The translations under genes were made by a program, and so were the position numbers. From NCBI GenBank assembly GCA_038496675.1, contig CM076658.1, positions 14,318,789 through 14,382,788 of the forward strand: a DNA stretch of 64,000 bases, written 5' to 3'. The stretch comes from Rachycentron canadum (lineage: Eukaryota > Chordata > Actinopteri > Carangiformes > Rachycentridae). Positions 1-12,500 of this stretch are shown here, in pieces (the first letter of the stretch is position 1; each line of letters starts with the position of its first letter). The notes beneath the pieces are model-generated. The model searched no databases. It worked only from the letters and a program-made list of their open reading frames with translations, and was not told the origin of the DNA.

Positions 1-58
<58 letters not shown>
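1..58. repeat. (CA)n microsatellite at window edge
   Basis: This is an uninterrupted CA dinucleotide run that begins at the window edge. It lies about 26 bp downstream of the sulfatase exon donor on the minus strand, inside that gene's intron. Confidence 0.95.
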
Positions 59-59
<1 letters not shown>

Positions 60-84
60 GATTGATGACACATTTGTTAATTAC

Positions 85-245
85 CTGATGGTATCGTTAC
101 CATAGCAACCTACATCGCCGATACCCAAGTCGTCAACCATCATCAGTACAAAGTTCGGCTTCCTGTCTACCTCCTCCCCTGTGACATCATTTCCTGCCGC
201 CAGGAGCATGGAGAGAAGAAGGGGGGCCACCAGGGGGGACCTTAT
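85..245 (-). CDS. Arylsulfatase / steryl-sulfatase family, N-terminal coding exon (partial gene)
   Basis: The minus-strand frame reads a hydrophobic leader ([16 protein letters not shown]), then [18 protein letters not shown] followed by CYGNDTIR. This is the start of the sulfatase domain; the paired Asp residues of the DD motif are metal ligands in this family. The group that matches is STS/ARSD/ARSE/ARSF/ARSH, ER or Golgi enzymes that hydrolyse sulfate esters. The exon ends at a good donor (CAG|GTAATT, GT at 83-84) in phase 2. The 5' edge is a likely acceptor after CATAAG at about 246. No in-frame ATG precedes the leader, so translation starts in an unseen upstream exon or at the internal Met of the leader. 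The catalytic formylglycine motif (CTPSR type) and all later exons lie beyond the left edge. The exact paralogue cannot be decided from 50-60 residues. In human, CD99 also lies near the ARS/STS cluster on Xp22.3, which supports the assignment. Confidence 0.8.
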
Positions 246-1260
246 GTTAAAAGATGACAGCAAAATTAAATTTTAATGAAAAGAAAATAAACAAACAATC
301 CAGTAAACCCAAGTAAGTTGACTTATTAATGAACGTTTTATTTTTAAAAAATTAATCTATAATATATCTCTAATTTTTTTTTTTTATAATAATCTCTAAT
401 TTGATTTCAGACTGAATTCTGAGTTTGTTCTCTACTCTATATAACTGAAAGGACTGTAAAAAATATATAATAATTATATATATATATAAAATATAAATAA
501 ATGTCTGAAATCTTCGCCCACTTTTGGAGGCGACCTCTGCTCGTTGCTTCTTCAAGCGGTCACTTTAAAGCTCAGCGGTGATGCGCACTTTTTTTCAAGT
601 ACTTCCCCGGGGCTGACACTTCCCCTTCCTCCCCCTCCTCCTCCTCCTCAAAAGCAAACAAGGATGTATGCTGAAATGGATCCAGATTACTAAACCGGTT
701 TACTTAACAAGGCCGTGTTGCGTTAAGTCGTTAACATTACAGTATGGACTTTCGCCTCAAACACGACTGATTTATTTCCCACGAACTCCGCCCCGTGTTG
801 TGGCAGCTGGTGTAAAAGACGCATTTTTTTTTTTTTGTACAAAAATAAACTTTAGTTAAGTTTCAAAGAAAATGCTGCGCGTCGCAGGTGCTGGCTACAG
901 TCGGTGCCCAATGTCTACATCGTAAAGACGAACAAAACCGTCGACACGAGGCGGACGCGACATTTAGTTCGTGGTCCTCATTTTCAGTTTATCCAGATGA
1001 CTGGACCGGGGTAAAGCACTATGCACGTGCTGTTTTGTTTTGTTTTTGTTTGTTTTGTTTTTGTTTTTTAAGCGTAAACCGCGTGACTCACCTCATCCCT
1101 GCACAATGCACTGATTCATAAAACTACACGACTCTCATGCCGGCAGCGGCTCCGCTGCTGGCGCCGCCTCCTCCCTCTACACTCGACCTTCATACGTGGA
1201 GTAAACGGGGGGGGCTGGTGAAGAGGACGAGCGCTTTTCTCTTTGGGAAAAGCTGCATAC
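246..1260. other. 5' flank / first intron of the sulfatase gene
   Basis: This stretch is AT-rich from 246 to 560, then more GC- and CpG-rich around 890-970 and 1135-1230 (for example GGCAGCGGCTCCGCTGCTGG). The second patch could be the promoter or non-coding first exon of the minus-strand sulfatase gene. I could not identify a coding start or donor with confidence. Confidence 0.35.
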
Positions 1261-1430
1261 TTTCAAAGCGTCAGGTCCATAAAATCTTCAGATGAAACAG
1301 TGTGAGCAGGTTTTGAACTGTTATTTGCTGTTTCACGTGGCAGCCACTGTTTGAGAAATGCATCAGTTTGAGTCCATTTTTGCAGGGATTTGTAGTATTT
1401 TGTCTTCCTCGTCCTTGTCTTGTTAACCGT

Positions 1431-1483
1431 TTCATGGCCCCCAGAGTTAAATTGAGGCCCGATTACCAATTTGGGAACCACTG
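1431..1483 (-). mobile_element. Possible hAT-type terminal inverted repeat fragment
   Basis: On the minus strand the segment starts CAGTGGTTCCCAAATT, which resembles the CAGTGGTTCTCAAA ends of hAT (Charlie-like) elements. I found no matching opposite end nearby, so at most this is a relic. Confidence 0.3.
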
Positions 1484-3131
1484 GTTTGAATTATAGGTTG
1501 ACCTAGTTGACACTAAGGCTGGCTACACCATTAGACTTGTGCTGTTATGTTAGAGGAAATCAATAACTTGACACATCAGGACCATTTCTATAGGTTTTAA
1601 CTGCACACAATAATTAAGTGGGCTATTTAAACGCTGTGTGCTATATGTGCTTTAATTTCTGGAAATTCTCTGAGTCTGTGTCTTCCAGCTGTGGAATTTG
1701 TGTGAGTCAAGTTTATCCTACTAATACCAATGCAGCTGAGCTTTATTGTTTCATCCATGAAAGATAATTCACATGGATTTATTTGGAATCAAATTGGCTC
1801 TATTACTGAATCAATACCAGGTCTCTGTTGCTGCCAGCAGTGCTGGGTTTAATTAGATAGTTTACTATTGGTGTGGGTGTAATGGCTGATGGATATGAAA
1901 AGAGTATGTGCAAGTTTACAGAAATTGTACCTGCGCATTGGTTTAACATGAAAAACCAACCTGAAAATCTCAGGTCTACCTTTACAGACCTGTCACTATA
2001 AATCATATACATAGCTCCAAACTGTGCCTGTGTTCAAGTTCCCTCCTATAAAAATCTTGCATATCAAGCATTTCAGGTCAAGTCACACAAAGAGCGCATG
2101 CTACTGTCTGATGTTACAGCACCTTGTAGGTACTGCAGAAAAGTCACAGAGACAAAAGCATACAGACACGCAAACTTTACATAACACACTGTACATTTAA
2201 AATGTTAAGGTTTTTGGAACTCACTGTTAGGATTATATATATATATATATGAATGATATTATAGTTACACACACAGACAAGATATATGGCAGGAAATAAA
2301 ACACTGACTCCCACGAAAAAGTTTAATTGACTCCTCAAACATTATCTACACAATTACAGAAGAACAAGTGCCACATGACAATAATGAAGAAGACAGTTCC
2401 TACACAAAATAAAACCAGGGCATTTAAATAAAAAGGAAAAGTCTTACACTATAATCTAAATCAAAAATGAATTGTCTAAATATGTTTAATGAATCAAGAT
2501 GTATACAGGATAGGAAAGTGCTTCTCTCTCATGATGACATTATTCTTTGTTTTCCTCTCTGGGATACTAAAGAGGTGGTGTAAGGCAGGAATGGTCAACA
2601 CCATGACTGATGCCCTAGCATTATTGGGGAAGTGCACTTTAGGCCTCAATAAGTTGACGATTCCCTCTACATTCTTGTTTGTATTTGCATTTACTAGGAA
2701 TCTGGCTGCTTGGCACTAAATATAGAGCGGACCATAAGGCTCAAAACACAAGCAGTCTTTGTTCCATTTTAAGAGATTTGTGGTTGTTTGTTGTCTTTAC
2801 ATCAAAACTGTCCCAGTAAGGTTTGTGATTGTGCACTGCAGGACAAGAGTGCTTTTGCTGATTTGCATTGCACTCACCAGATCGCACAAAGGAGGAAAGA
2901 ACTGCATTAAAAGGAGTATCTTCTGTTTTGAAGGCATCAGTGGCTATTTCTGAAAGCTTGCACTATTATTTTGTGGGTATTTTGTGCATTGTCACTCCAT
3001 GCCAATGTAAGATGTAGTAAAAGATTTCAAACACACCATTATTATTTAGTGTGTCACGAGAAACTCTCACAGAAACTATCACAGATTACAGGACAAGAAG
3101 GCAATTCAAAAAGAGCTTTGACTGACATCTA
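1484..3131. other. Intergenic, no gene seen
   Basis: AT-rich unique-looking sequence with a short (TA)n run near 2232-2250. Only short random open frames are present, and none has splice-flanked coding character. Confidence 0.6.
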
Positions 3132-4588
3132 CAGTGGCTTGCAAAAATATTCATACCCCTTGAACTTTTCCACATTTTGTCATGTTACGACCACAAACAT
3201 AAATATATTTTATTGGAATTTTATGTAAAAGACCAACACAAAGTGGCACACAATTGTGAAGTACAAAGAAAATTATACATGATTTAAAAATTTTTTTACA
3301 AATAAAAAACTGAAAAGTGCGGTGGGTAAAAAAAAAGTATTCAGCCCCCTTTTCTCTGAGTGCAACCAATTGCCTTCAGAAATTGCCTGATAATTGCTGA
3401 ATGATCAAATATTGGCCTAATGACTAAATAGAGTCAACTTGTGTGTAATCTAATCTCAGTACAAATACAGCTGTTCTGTGACAGCCTCAGATGTTTGTTA
3501 AGAGAATATTGGGGAGCAAACAGCATCATGAAGTCCAAGGAACACACCAGAAAGGTCAGGGATAAAGTTGTGGAGAAGTTTAAAGCAAGGTTAGGCTATA
3601 AAAAGATTTCCCAAGGTTTTAACATCTCACTGAGCACTGTTCAATCCATCATCCGGTAATGGAAAGAGTATGGCACAACTGCAAACTTACCAAGACATGG
3701 CCATCCACCTAAATTTACTGCCTAAACAAGGAGAGCACTGATCAGAGATGCAGCCAAGAGGCCCATGGTGACTCTGGACGAACTGCAGAGATCCACAGCT
3801 CAGGTGGGGGAATCTGTCCACAGGACAACTATTGGTTGTGCACTGCACAAATCTGACCTTTATGGAAAAGTGGCAAGAAGAAAGCCATTGTTAAAAGAAA
3901 ACCATAAGAAGTCCCGTTTGCAGTTTGCTAGAAGTCATGTGGTGGACACAGCTAACATGCGGAAGAAGGTGCTCTGGTCAGATGAGACCAAAATTGAACT
4001 TGGCCTAAATGCAAAATGCTGTGTGTGGCAGAAAACTAACACTGCACATCACTCTGAACACACCATCCCCACTGTCAAACATGGTGGTGGCAGCATCATG
4101 CTCTGGGGGTGCTTCTCGTCAGCAGGGACAGGAAAGATGGATGGAGCCAAATACAGGGCAATCTGGGAAGAAAACCTATTGAGTCTGCAAAAGACCTGAG
4201 ACTGGGGTGGAGGTTCACCTTCCAGTAGGACAACGACCCTAAACATAAAGCCAGGGCTACAATGGAATGATTTAAAAAAAAACAAACAAAAAAAAAAACA
4301 TATTCAGGTGTTAGAATTACCAAGTCAAAGTCCAGATCTGAAAACTGCCATTCACAAACGCTCTCTAATCTCAGTGAGCTTGAGCTATTTTGGAAAGAAG
4401 AATGGGCAAAAATTTCTCAGGGGCGCTGCATACTTTTGCACACTGCATTTTCAGTTTTTTATTTGTAAAAATTTACAATTGTGTTGGTCTTTCACATAAA
4501 ATTCCAATAAAATATATTTATGTTTGTGGTTGTAACATGACAAAATGTGGAAAAGTTCAAGGGATATAAATACTTTTGCAAGTCACTG
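3132..4588 (+). mobile_element. Decayed Tc1/mariner transposon with terminal inverted repeats
   Basis: The element begins CAGTGGCTTGCAAAAATATT and ends in the inverted counterpart (AATACTTTTGCAAGTCACTG), flanked on both sides by TA (3130-3131 and 4589-4590), the expected Tc1 target-site duplication. The terminal repeats run for about 100 bp on each side: the left CATTTTGTCATGTTACGACC region pairs with the right GGTTGTAACATGACAAAATG region. Total length is 1457 bp, slightly short for a fish Tc1 copy of about 1.6 kb because of an internal deletion. The interior carries a broken transposase gene on the plus strand. Confidence 0.92.
3528..4440 (+). pseudogene. Tc1 transposase pseudogene
   Basis: It opens at the ATG at 3528 with MKSKEHTRKVRDKVVEKFKA, the paired-like helix-turn-helix N terminus of fish Tc1 transposases, and continues through KKISQGFNIS. 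Reading stops at TAA 3657-3659 and again at TAA 3723-3725. The same frame resumes with [12 protein letters not shown], the first catalytic Asp block ([11 protein letters not shown]) and the conserved [12 protein letters not shown] block. A codon is missing in IEL-GLNAK, and the frame ends at TGA 4197-4199. After a frameshift the second catalytic Asp region (DNDPKH) is preceded by a TAG at 4226-4228. The following SPDL motif runs directly into KTAIH, so the segment that normally contains the third catalytic residue (Glu of NPIENLW) is deleted. The copy cannot encode an active enzyme. Confidence 0.9.
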
Positions 4589-4590
4589 TA

Positions 4591-6573
4591 GATCAGTTCA
4601 GTAGAATTAATTGATATGTGACATCACAGACTATTAATATTTCTCAGCTTGAGGCTAGGCTGTTTGCAACAGTCTCTGTCCTGTATTGCAGCTATATGGT
4701 GCTTTAAAAGTAACACACTTTACATGAACTGCAGCACTATGCAACCCCTATAACTCTATGTTTAAAGGGAGCAGAGCAAGTACAAAACTGCAAGGCAACA
4801 TAAGACATTCAGAAGTTAACATTTTTGTGCTACAGTAGCAAAATACAAAACAAAACAAAACAAAATAGAAAAAAGAGAATTGTTGGGCTTTTTTTTTTTT
4901 TTTACCTAAAGGCTGCAGCATTGCTTCGGCATTTCACAATAATAATCACAAAATACCACAGCAAGCAAAATGACGAAAGATTACCTTTGTCAGCTCTGAG
5001 GCACCACTGCTAAATGTTGAATTCATATAAAAATCACAGGTGAATGGTGTTTGTAATGAGGAGATATCAATGATACAAAAACACTGTGACAGCAACTGGC
5101 TTGTTCAAAAACGGAGACACACAGATTCTCACCAGTCAAACTAATGAAGGCTGTAAGACAGAAAATAAGACAGCAAACTGGTCCACAGTGAGCAATTTCA
5201 CATTCACAAGAAGTTCAAAGTAAGAACTTTTCACCACAAAAAATAAAGATCATACATTCCTCAATTTTCTTTCTAAGATGTTTTTCTTTTGATACATTCA
5301 TCCACCATTTTGCCTTTTCCCACTTTTAATGTTCCTGGTCTTTTCTGTGTGTGTCTGCAAATTGGTCAAGCCAGGCTGTGTCAGTGAAAGGCACTATAGA
5401 GAAGAAATTACTGCATCACAACTAGACTGACATGTACTAAATCAGAACATTGTCTAACACATTATTAAATAATTGCTTGAATTTGGTCATATCAGATGAA
5501 CTTTCATCCATTGACAAAATCCACTCAGTAAATTAAGAAAATATCTATTTTTTGGGGGAAATTTTGGTAACTACACCGATATGTTTGCACCTTTTTGAAT
5601 TAGTTGGTATGTAAATTTGATTTCATTTGTATTTTTTGAGTGTTTAATTTCAATGATGTTCATTTCATGTTTTTAATTGTGGTAGCGACTCAACATAATT
5701 TAAAACTAAGTCCCTTAACCAATCAAAAAACACACGCACACACAAACACAAACGCACACGCATACAGTGACATCAGTGGCCCTCTTAACACACATTGGAC
5801 CATTCAAGAGCATCCCCAGAATCCTAGGAATATAATTCTATAATCCTCTATTGTTCCTCACCAGAATCCAGGAAATGCAGTGGTAGTTATTGAAGCCCTC
5901 TGTTATCCAGCTATCCTGCATTTGTACTGGAGATAACTGTTGAAAATGAAGACTATGCTTTACTTCAGTGGATGTTTAAAATCATAGGGATGCCTCAACC
6001 AATGACAGGATTGGGAAATAAAAACTCCAAATGTAAGAATTCAGTACAAAGTTAAACATCTACAACATCAAAATTTGTCACTGGTTTATATTCACATTGA
6101 ATTACTAGAACTAGAAGGTAGCCATACAAATAACAATAAAAAAGGTAGTTCTATAAGTTAGCCATCTCATGGTCATACTTAACTAGAGATCTAATCTCTT
6201 AAATGGCCCCTTTGAAAAAAAATTTTGGATTTGCTTTAAAGTAGAAAATTTGACCAATCATTTCAATAAAGTCCTATTTTATAACAATCATAAAACCCCT
6301 AAGGTTTACATATTACTTTCTATTTTTTTGTAGCTCCTTTTACTCCACATATATGCACACACACAAAGATGAACACACATATGCGCACTCACACTTACTC
6401 TCACACACTTACTTACTCACTCATGCTCACACACACACGCAAACACACAGTAAGACAGAAACACACACACTGGCCTCACAGTAATTTAGCTCTACGGAGG
6501 ATAGAGCCTAACAGTGAGATTGCCCCTTTGCTTGACTGTAGTTGGTCCAGACAGTCATGTGATCACCGCTGGT
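4591..6573. other. Intergenic and likely cd99 3' UTR
   Basis: No coding exon was recognised. The part adjacent to 6573 is downstream of the cd99 stop codon on the minus strand and is likely 3' UTR. No strong minus-strand AATAAA stands out; an ATTAAA-type signal lies near 5643-5648. CA-rich simple sequence occupies 5730-5765 and 6355-6470. Confidence 0.5.
6355..6470. repeat. Imperfect CA-rich repeat
   Basis: Interrupted CACA/CTCA repeats lie about 100 bp downstream of the cd99 stop codon, probably inside its 3' UTR. Confidence 0.8.
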
Positions 6574-9500
6574 CTAGGACGAATTCAGCAGGTTGCTAAG
6601 GACTGCAAACAGAAAGAAAATACACTGTAAAGGTCAGAAAAATGTATTTGTAATATATTTGATTTATCTGTGTATGTGTGCATCTGTGTCAAACCTTGAG
6701 GATCTGACTGAGCCTCAGCGGCATCAGCTTTCCGTGCAGCTTCTGGATCGGCTTCTAATCAGAGATACTGAGAGTCAGTTACTCAAAAACACAGAAAGAC
6801 AAGATGAAACAGACAACGCTTCACATGCCAATTTGAATTTCATGAGCATTTAGCTAATTAACTTCTTTTCCTAGTCATTAGCGTAGATGACTTTATGGTG
6901 TTCCCACTGGAAAATTTGACAAAGATGGATTTATCCTTCTTCTATAATTGTGAAACCATACAGCTCCACTGACCATAAATTAAGTATGACAGTGAGAACA
7001 CCCAGCGGGAATTTCTGAGGATGTTAATATTTCTCGGCTCTAATTGCTTATTATCACCACCATGAAAATTTGTTTCATTTTTTCTGGTGTAAACGTGCAA
7101 AACTATTGATATCTGTGCAGCCATGTGTCGTCAGTGGAGCAGCTCCGGGCTGTACATGCTGATGACATTACCAATTAAAATCCTTAATCTCTAGATTTCA
7201 TCTAAGGGAGAATAATATATTTTCATTAATAGAGACTGAGCTGTCTCAGAAATCCACAGAGGAATAAGAGAGACGAAATTATAAAAGTTATACTTATTCA
7301 CATTTAGAAAACTGACAAATACTAACTATTACCATTTATTTATTACATTTCACAGTAGAACCTTTAGTCTGATGCTGACATTTCCCTTAAATCATTGAAA
7401 AGCTGAATAGACTATTGTGCATGTTGACTGTAAATGAAATCTACGCTGAATAGGCAGTATTGCTATGCAGGGTGTTTGACTCACAAACACTCACTAAAGC
7501 TGAGTCTGCTATGACTGCTGACCTCCAAAACTTTAAAAGCACACACGCACGCACGCACGCATGCACGCACGCACGCACGCACACACCTCCCATCTTACTC
7601 TTGAGCCTGGCTAAAGAAAAGCGTTACAGTTGTCCATTCATTGATTAAAGGCTGAGACCCTTAAATTATCTTGTTGCGACGTGGGTTGATGTCGATGTGG
7701 CTCAAGGTGTGGAGGTCCTGCTTTACTGCTCTTACAATGTGGGCAGTTCATTGTCTGCTTAGTCTAGTCAAATATTAGGTCCTTTGCACAGCTGTGAGCT
7801 ATTTTGTGTAGTTTTTTGGTAAGAAATCAAATAATAATAATTACCCTGTCTATTTTTAAAGCAGAGTTTTTTCTTCTGATAGGTGAAGCATCCAATAACT
7901 GCTCCCACAAGAGCCACACCAAGTGTAGCTAGGATGCCTGCTAAAGAGCTGGAGCTGGCTTCTGCGGGAAACAAAGACAAAAAAGAAAATGATATCAGAG
8001 CTGCAAATGATACACAGGTAATATTGGCAATCATATAAAAATAAAAATAAATAAAAAATAAAAATACAATTTGAACTTTGAGCACGTTACTATACAGATA
8101 TGACTGCTCTGTGTTGGCTGTTTTTCAGTGTAACACCTGCATATTGAGATAATGCAATGCTAAGTGTCACCACAGGGTGCCATTTTGCAGTTGAAATAAT
8201 GAATGGCAATTCGGCAGTGAGGCTAAGTGGCATGTGTACATGTCTCTCTCTCACACTCTTTCTGTATGTCTGTATGCATGAGTGAGAGAGAGAGAGATCT
8301 TATTCCAACATTTTCTGATCACTTTTTACTTGTCAATCCCATAATTTAGACATTTAGAAGAAAGCATTCATTGACAGTATAAATCTGTCTGCACCTGTAA
8401 CCCAGTTACTATGACAACAATGATCTGAATAGTTTTCATGCTGTATCATGGCGTATAGCAAATACATATTAGTCTGTTAAAGGCACAGAAATGCAGACAA
8501 CCTGCAGTGCCATGATGATCAGTTACTGTACATGTTGGATATGCACTATTCAAGGTGTGATGAATGTGCACAGCAGGTAATCTTGGGAAAATTATGTTAT
8601 TTTATGGCTATACTATGGTACTTTATTAGTCCTTCCCTTTACATCCATTTAAAAAACTAGGTCTTTGTTGATGCTTGTTGAGATCTTGAGCCTGCAGTGG
8701 CTTCAGTCAACGCAGAGTAATAATGGCAGGATATGCTGAAGTGACAATAGAGAGGTGGAAAAGGGGGAGGGGGGAGTAATGGGTGAGTCAGCAACTGAAG
8801 AAGAAAGAATGAAAGAGCAAAGTAAATCGACTGATGAATAAAACTCATAGTGAGCAAGGGAGTGGCATCAGTCTCGCGTGACTAAAGATCAATTTAAAAA
8901 AGGCGGGAATGAGTCATTGAAATTAAGTGGAATAAAGGGGAAGAATGTAGTGAGTCACTTAGAGGAAGTAAAGGTGGGCGCAGACATGGACATGTATGCG
9001 CATGCACAAATGCAAAACACACAACACTGACGCACCAGTTAGTGTGGGGTAAAAAGTGTGCCAACAGTGTGCCAACAAAGAGAGATCAACTGACGACAGA
9101 CAACTGAAGATGCACCGTGGAAACAGACATTTCTTAAGCCTATAGGAAATAAGTGGTCAGCAGCCACAACCCCCATCACATTAGTGTATGCTACATAGCT
9201 GAAGTCAGTCAGAGGTCAACGAAACACTTTTTACATGTTTTATTACTGTACTGTATCATAATGTATCCTTTGGAATGGGTTTTGAAAAAGTTACACTTTC
9301 AATCTGACTTCTTGTCATTACATTATGTGAGGAATTAGACAAATTGATCCATTAATACTTACAACTTACAACAATACAATATTAAGTTTTAATACAATTA
9401 GCATTACAAATTTCAACACTGATGACAAATCTTTTAGCCACGAAATTAAATTCTGTCACTGAAAGATATAGCCTTCATCATTTACCACCTTTGCCTGAAC

Positions 9501-12500
9501 TTTATGCAAATATACTCAATGACGTTCACAAGAAAGTTAGTTTTAAAAAAAGAAAAAAAAAGTTTTGAAAATCTCATGCAGCAACAACACACCTGCCTAG
9601 GGCTCAATGCATAACACAAGACAATGGAGGAATGGGTGGGTAGTGCTGGATGTGTTCAAAACAAAAAAAGAGAGGAACAATAACTCACCTTGGGCCTGAG
9701 GTTTGTTTGCTGTTTAGAACAGAGAACACACAGATACAATTAGTAACATGGAAACGTTTATTTACACAGGCACAAACGTGCACCTGTCTTTCTATTGTAA
9801 CTTATTTCCAGTGTCACAATCAGGAACAGAGGTAACTTCTAGTGTGAAAGAGCTTCTTCCAATAGATGTAGCATGACTACACTAGAGAATACATAGTAAA
9901 ATACTTAAAGAAGGCCGAACATTGTTTGAACTAAAACAACAGGGCAGAGGCATTTTGCCTTGAGTCATGTATCCTGTTTTTATTGTCAGAAGGTATGCCA
10001 GTAATATCCTGTGTGTTTCACCAGTTTTGGGACCTACATAACCTCTACTACTGCAAAGCTATCTCTGAACCTGATTCGGATTTGTGTGATTTGGAATAAG
10101 GATGGCGTGATGTGATTATTTTGCAGTATGTATGTTTTGAGCATAAGGACAAAAAAAGGCCTCACCATCTTGTACATTTACAGCATGTCCTAAAGAGACA
10201 AAGAAAGAGAGAGAAGTGATGAAAAGAGCGAGGAGTAAAGACATATAGTAAGTAAGACGTACATATAAATGTTTTGATGTATGTAAAGTATTGTGACAGA
10301 GATTGCAGAGAAGAAAAATATTATTTTCTTGGATGTAGATTATCCCTCAGAGGCAGTTAGAAGAGTTTCTGTCCTTAGCAGTCTAGAAAATGCACACACA
10401 CACACACATACCGTGTATAACTGTGCATGACGTTTCACTTGGGTAAATTTACAGAGATGCTTTTGTAATATCAGAGAAATCAGATAAATTTGATTCAATC
10501 TATATGCAAACATCCCTGCTATCTTTCTCTATGCTGCTTGTCTGTATATGCCTGTACCATCATGGCTGCCCTCTACCTGCTTTGACTTGACAAAGCCACT
10601 AATAACAGAGCAGTAAAGAAGAGCAACTTTCACTAGATTATAATGATTATGCCAGCATAATGAATCAGCTTTCAGATGGGAAATAAATAGTGAAGCTGCC
10701 TAAGGAAAATCTCTTGCTCCTGTCAAATTACCTTGTGGCTGGTGATTAAAGTTTCTTAACCCAGGAGGTAAAACACGTAAATTCACTCTCTTGTCATGGG
10801 AACAAAGCTCATTAGATCGGAGTAGCATGCTCACAGAATAGAAATCTACAAGAAAAATGTCTCAAAACAGAGTTTACAAGGCACAATCTCAAAGGTGTCA
10901 AGTGCTACAAACCATCTGGTAAGGGTAATACTACACCAGGCCCGTAAAGGTGGCCTGCCTCAGGATTTGATGCTATTTGATGCCATTTATAAGGCAGTGT
11001 TCATGTTCTAAGTAACAAGACTTGATGCTAATTTCAACAGGAATGGTAAGAGAGTTGGAGAAATATATAATAACCATATATAAACATATTTTAGCCTGAA
11101 TGGTTATATTAGTCCATCTCAGCTCTGTGCACAAATATCTATGGGTTCATTTAGCTATGTTATGCAAATCAGATAAGGAAATGCAACTTCTCAAACTTCT
11201 CCAGTAGAGATCCTGCTGATCCCATAGACATCTAGACACTGTGATAAAAAAGGGTAATCTCGCTGTATGACATAGTTTCAAACAGCATACAGATTGATAA
11301 CGAAGGCATCCACGAGATTGTGGTACCTAGGAAACAGCACAATTCCACTGAACTTGAGCTATCTCTCCTTAGATGTGCCTGTTTGTAATGCTAACTGCTT
11401 ACCCATAGGTTCTTTTGTGCATCCCTACACACTTGGAAAACTTGAAGTTATTGGTTACGGTAATAAAATCAACAGCTTTGGTATATGTCTCTAAAGAACT
11501 ACATTGTTAGCTGGAAATTATTTACTTTGTCTATGAAATCTTGCCAGGTATATGTAATTACTGTTTTATATCAGCAGTAAGCCTCTATGCTCCACATCAG
11601 GCCTCAAAAAAACCTTAGCTGTTCTAAAATCATGGAATAGTTCATTTGTAGTTACTAACCATGTATTTTTCTTTTGGGGTCCTTTTCTGGATCGTATCCG
11701 GTGTGCTCTTCATAGTTCTCTGAGTTGAGGCCTACATTGGTGACAGAAATGAAATAATCTTTCAACATCCTACTCAAGAGGAATGTCTTCCAGATGTTTG
11801 CCAAAAACATGGCAAAACATCTGGAACATTACACTGTTCCACAGTTTAATGACAATATCAGAGACTTTTCCTAGATCAATCCCTCTAGTCTAGGCCTTCT
11901 ATGGTGTGATGATGATCCTGTGAGCTAGTGCTGACTTAAATTAAAGGATATTATCTATCAGGAATGATACCTTACCCTGACTCTATATTCACTAAGGGGA
12001 AAACCCAAGTGACTTATTCAACATGTCTGACTCAGTACACAAAGCAGTTTCAGGCTGGGCAGGGTGAGGTATTATTAGTGAATTAATTTGTGGTCGACAG
12101 AACCTCACAGGCATAATTATCCAGTGACCTACACTGACGACAAAATTGAAATAAGCATTGTGCTTAAATTGTAAAGCACAATTTTTCACAGATGAGTGTG
12201 TGCAGTGAAACAATATTTTGAACCAGGTTTTGCAACGATTCAAATTTGTCTGTGTTCACTTCTATGTACTGTCCAGGCTTTCTTCTTTTATTCATCTCTT
12301 TCCATTACCCTCCATTAACACTGTCTCCTCTGCCAACTCCCATTACTTTTGCTCTTATCTCTCCTTTTTTTTGTTTTTACATCACTCTTGTGTGGACTTT
12401 AATGTGTGTAAAAAAAAGTAACCATTTCCTGAACTCTCAGCAGCACCCCTGTGTTTTTTTTAATTGAAGAAGAGAGAAGCTAATTACCAGCAAAACAAAA

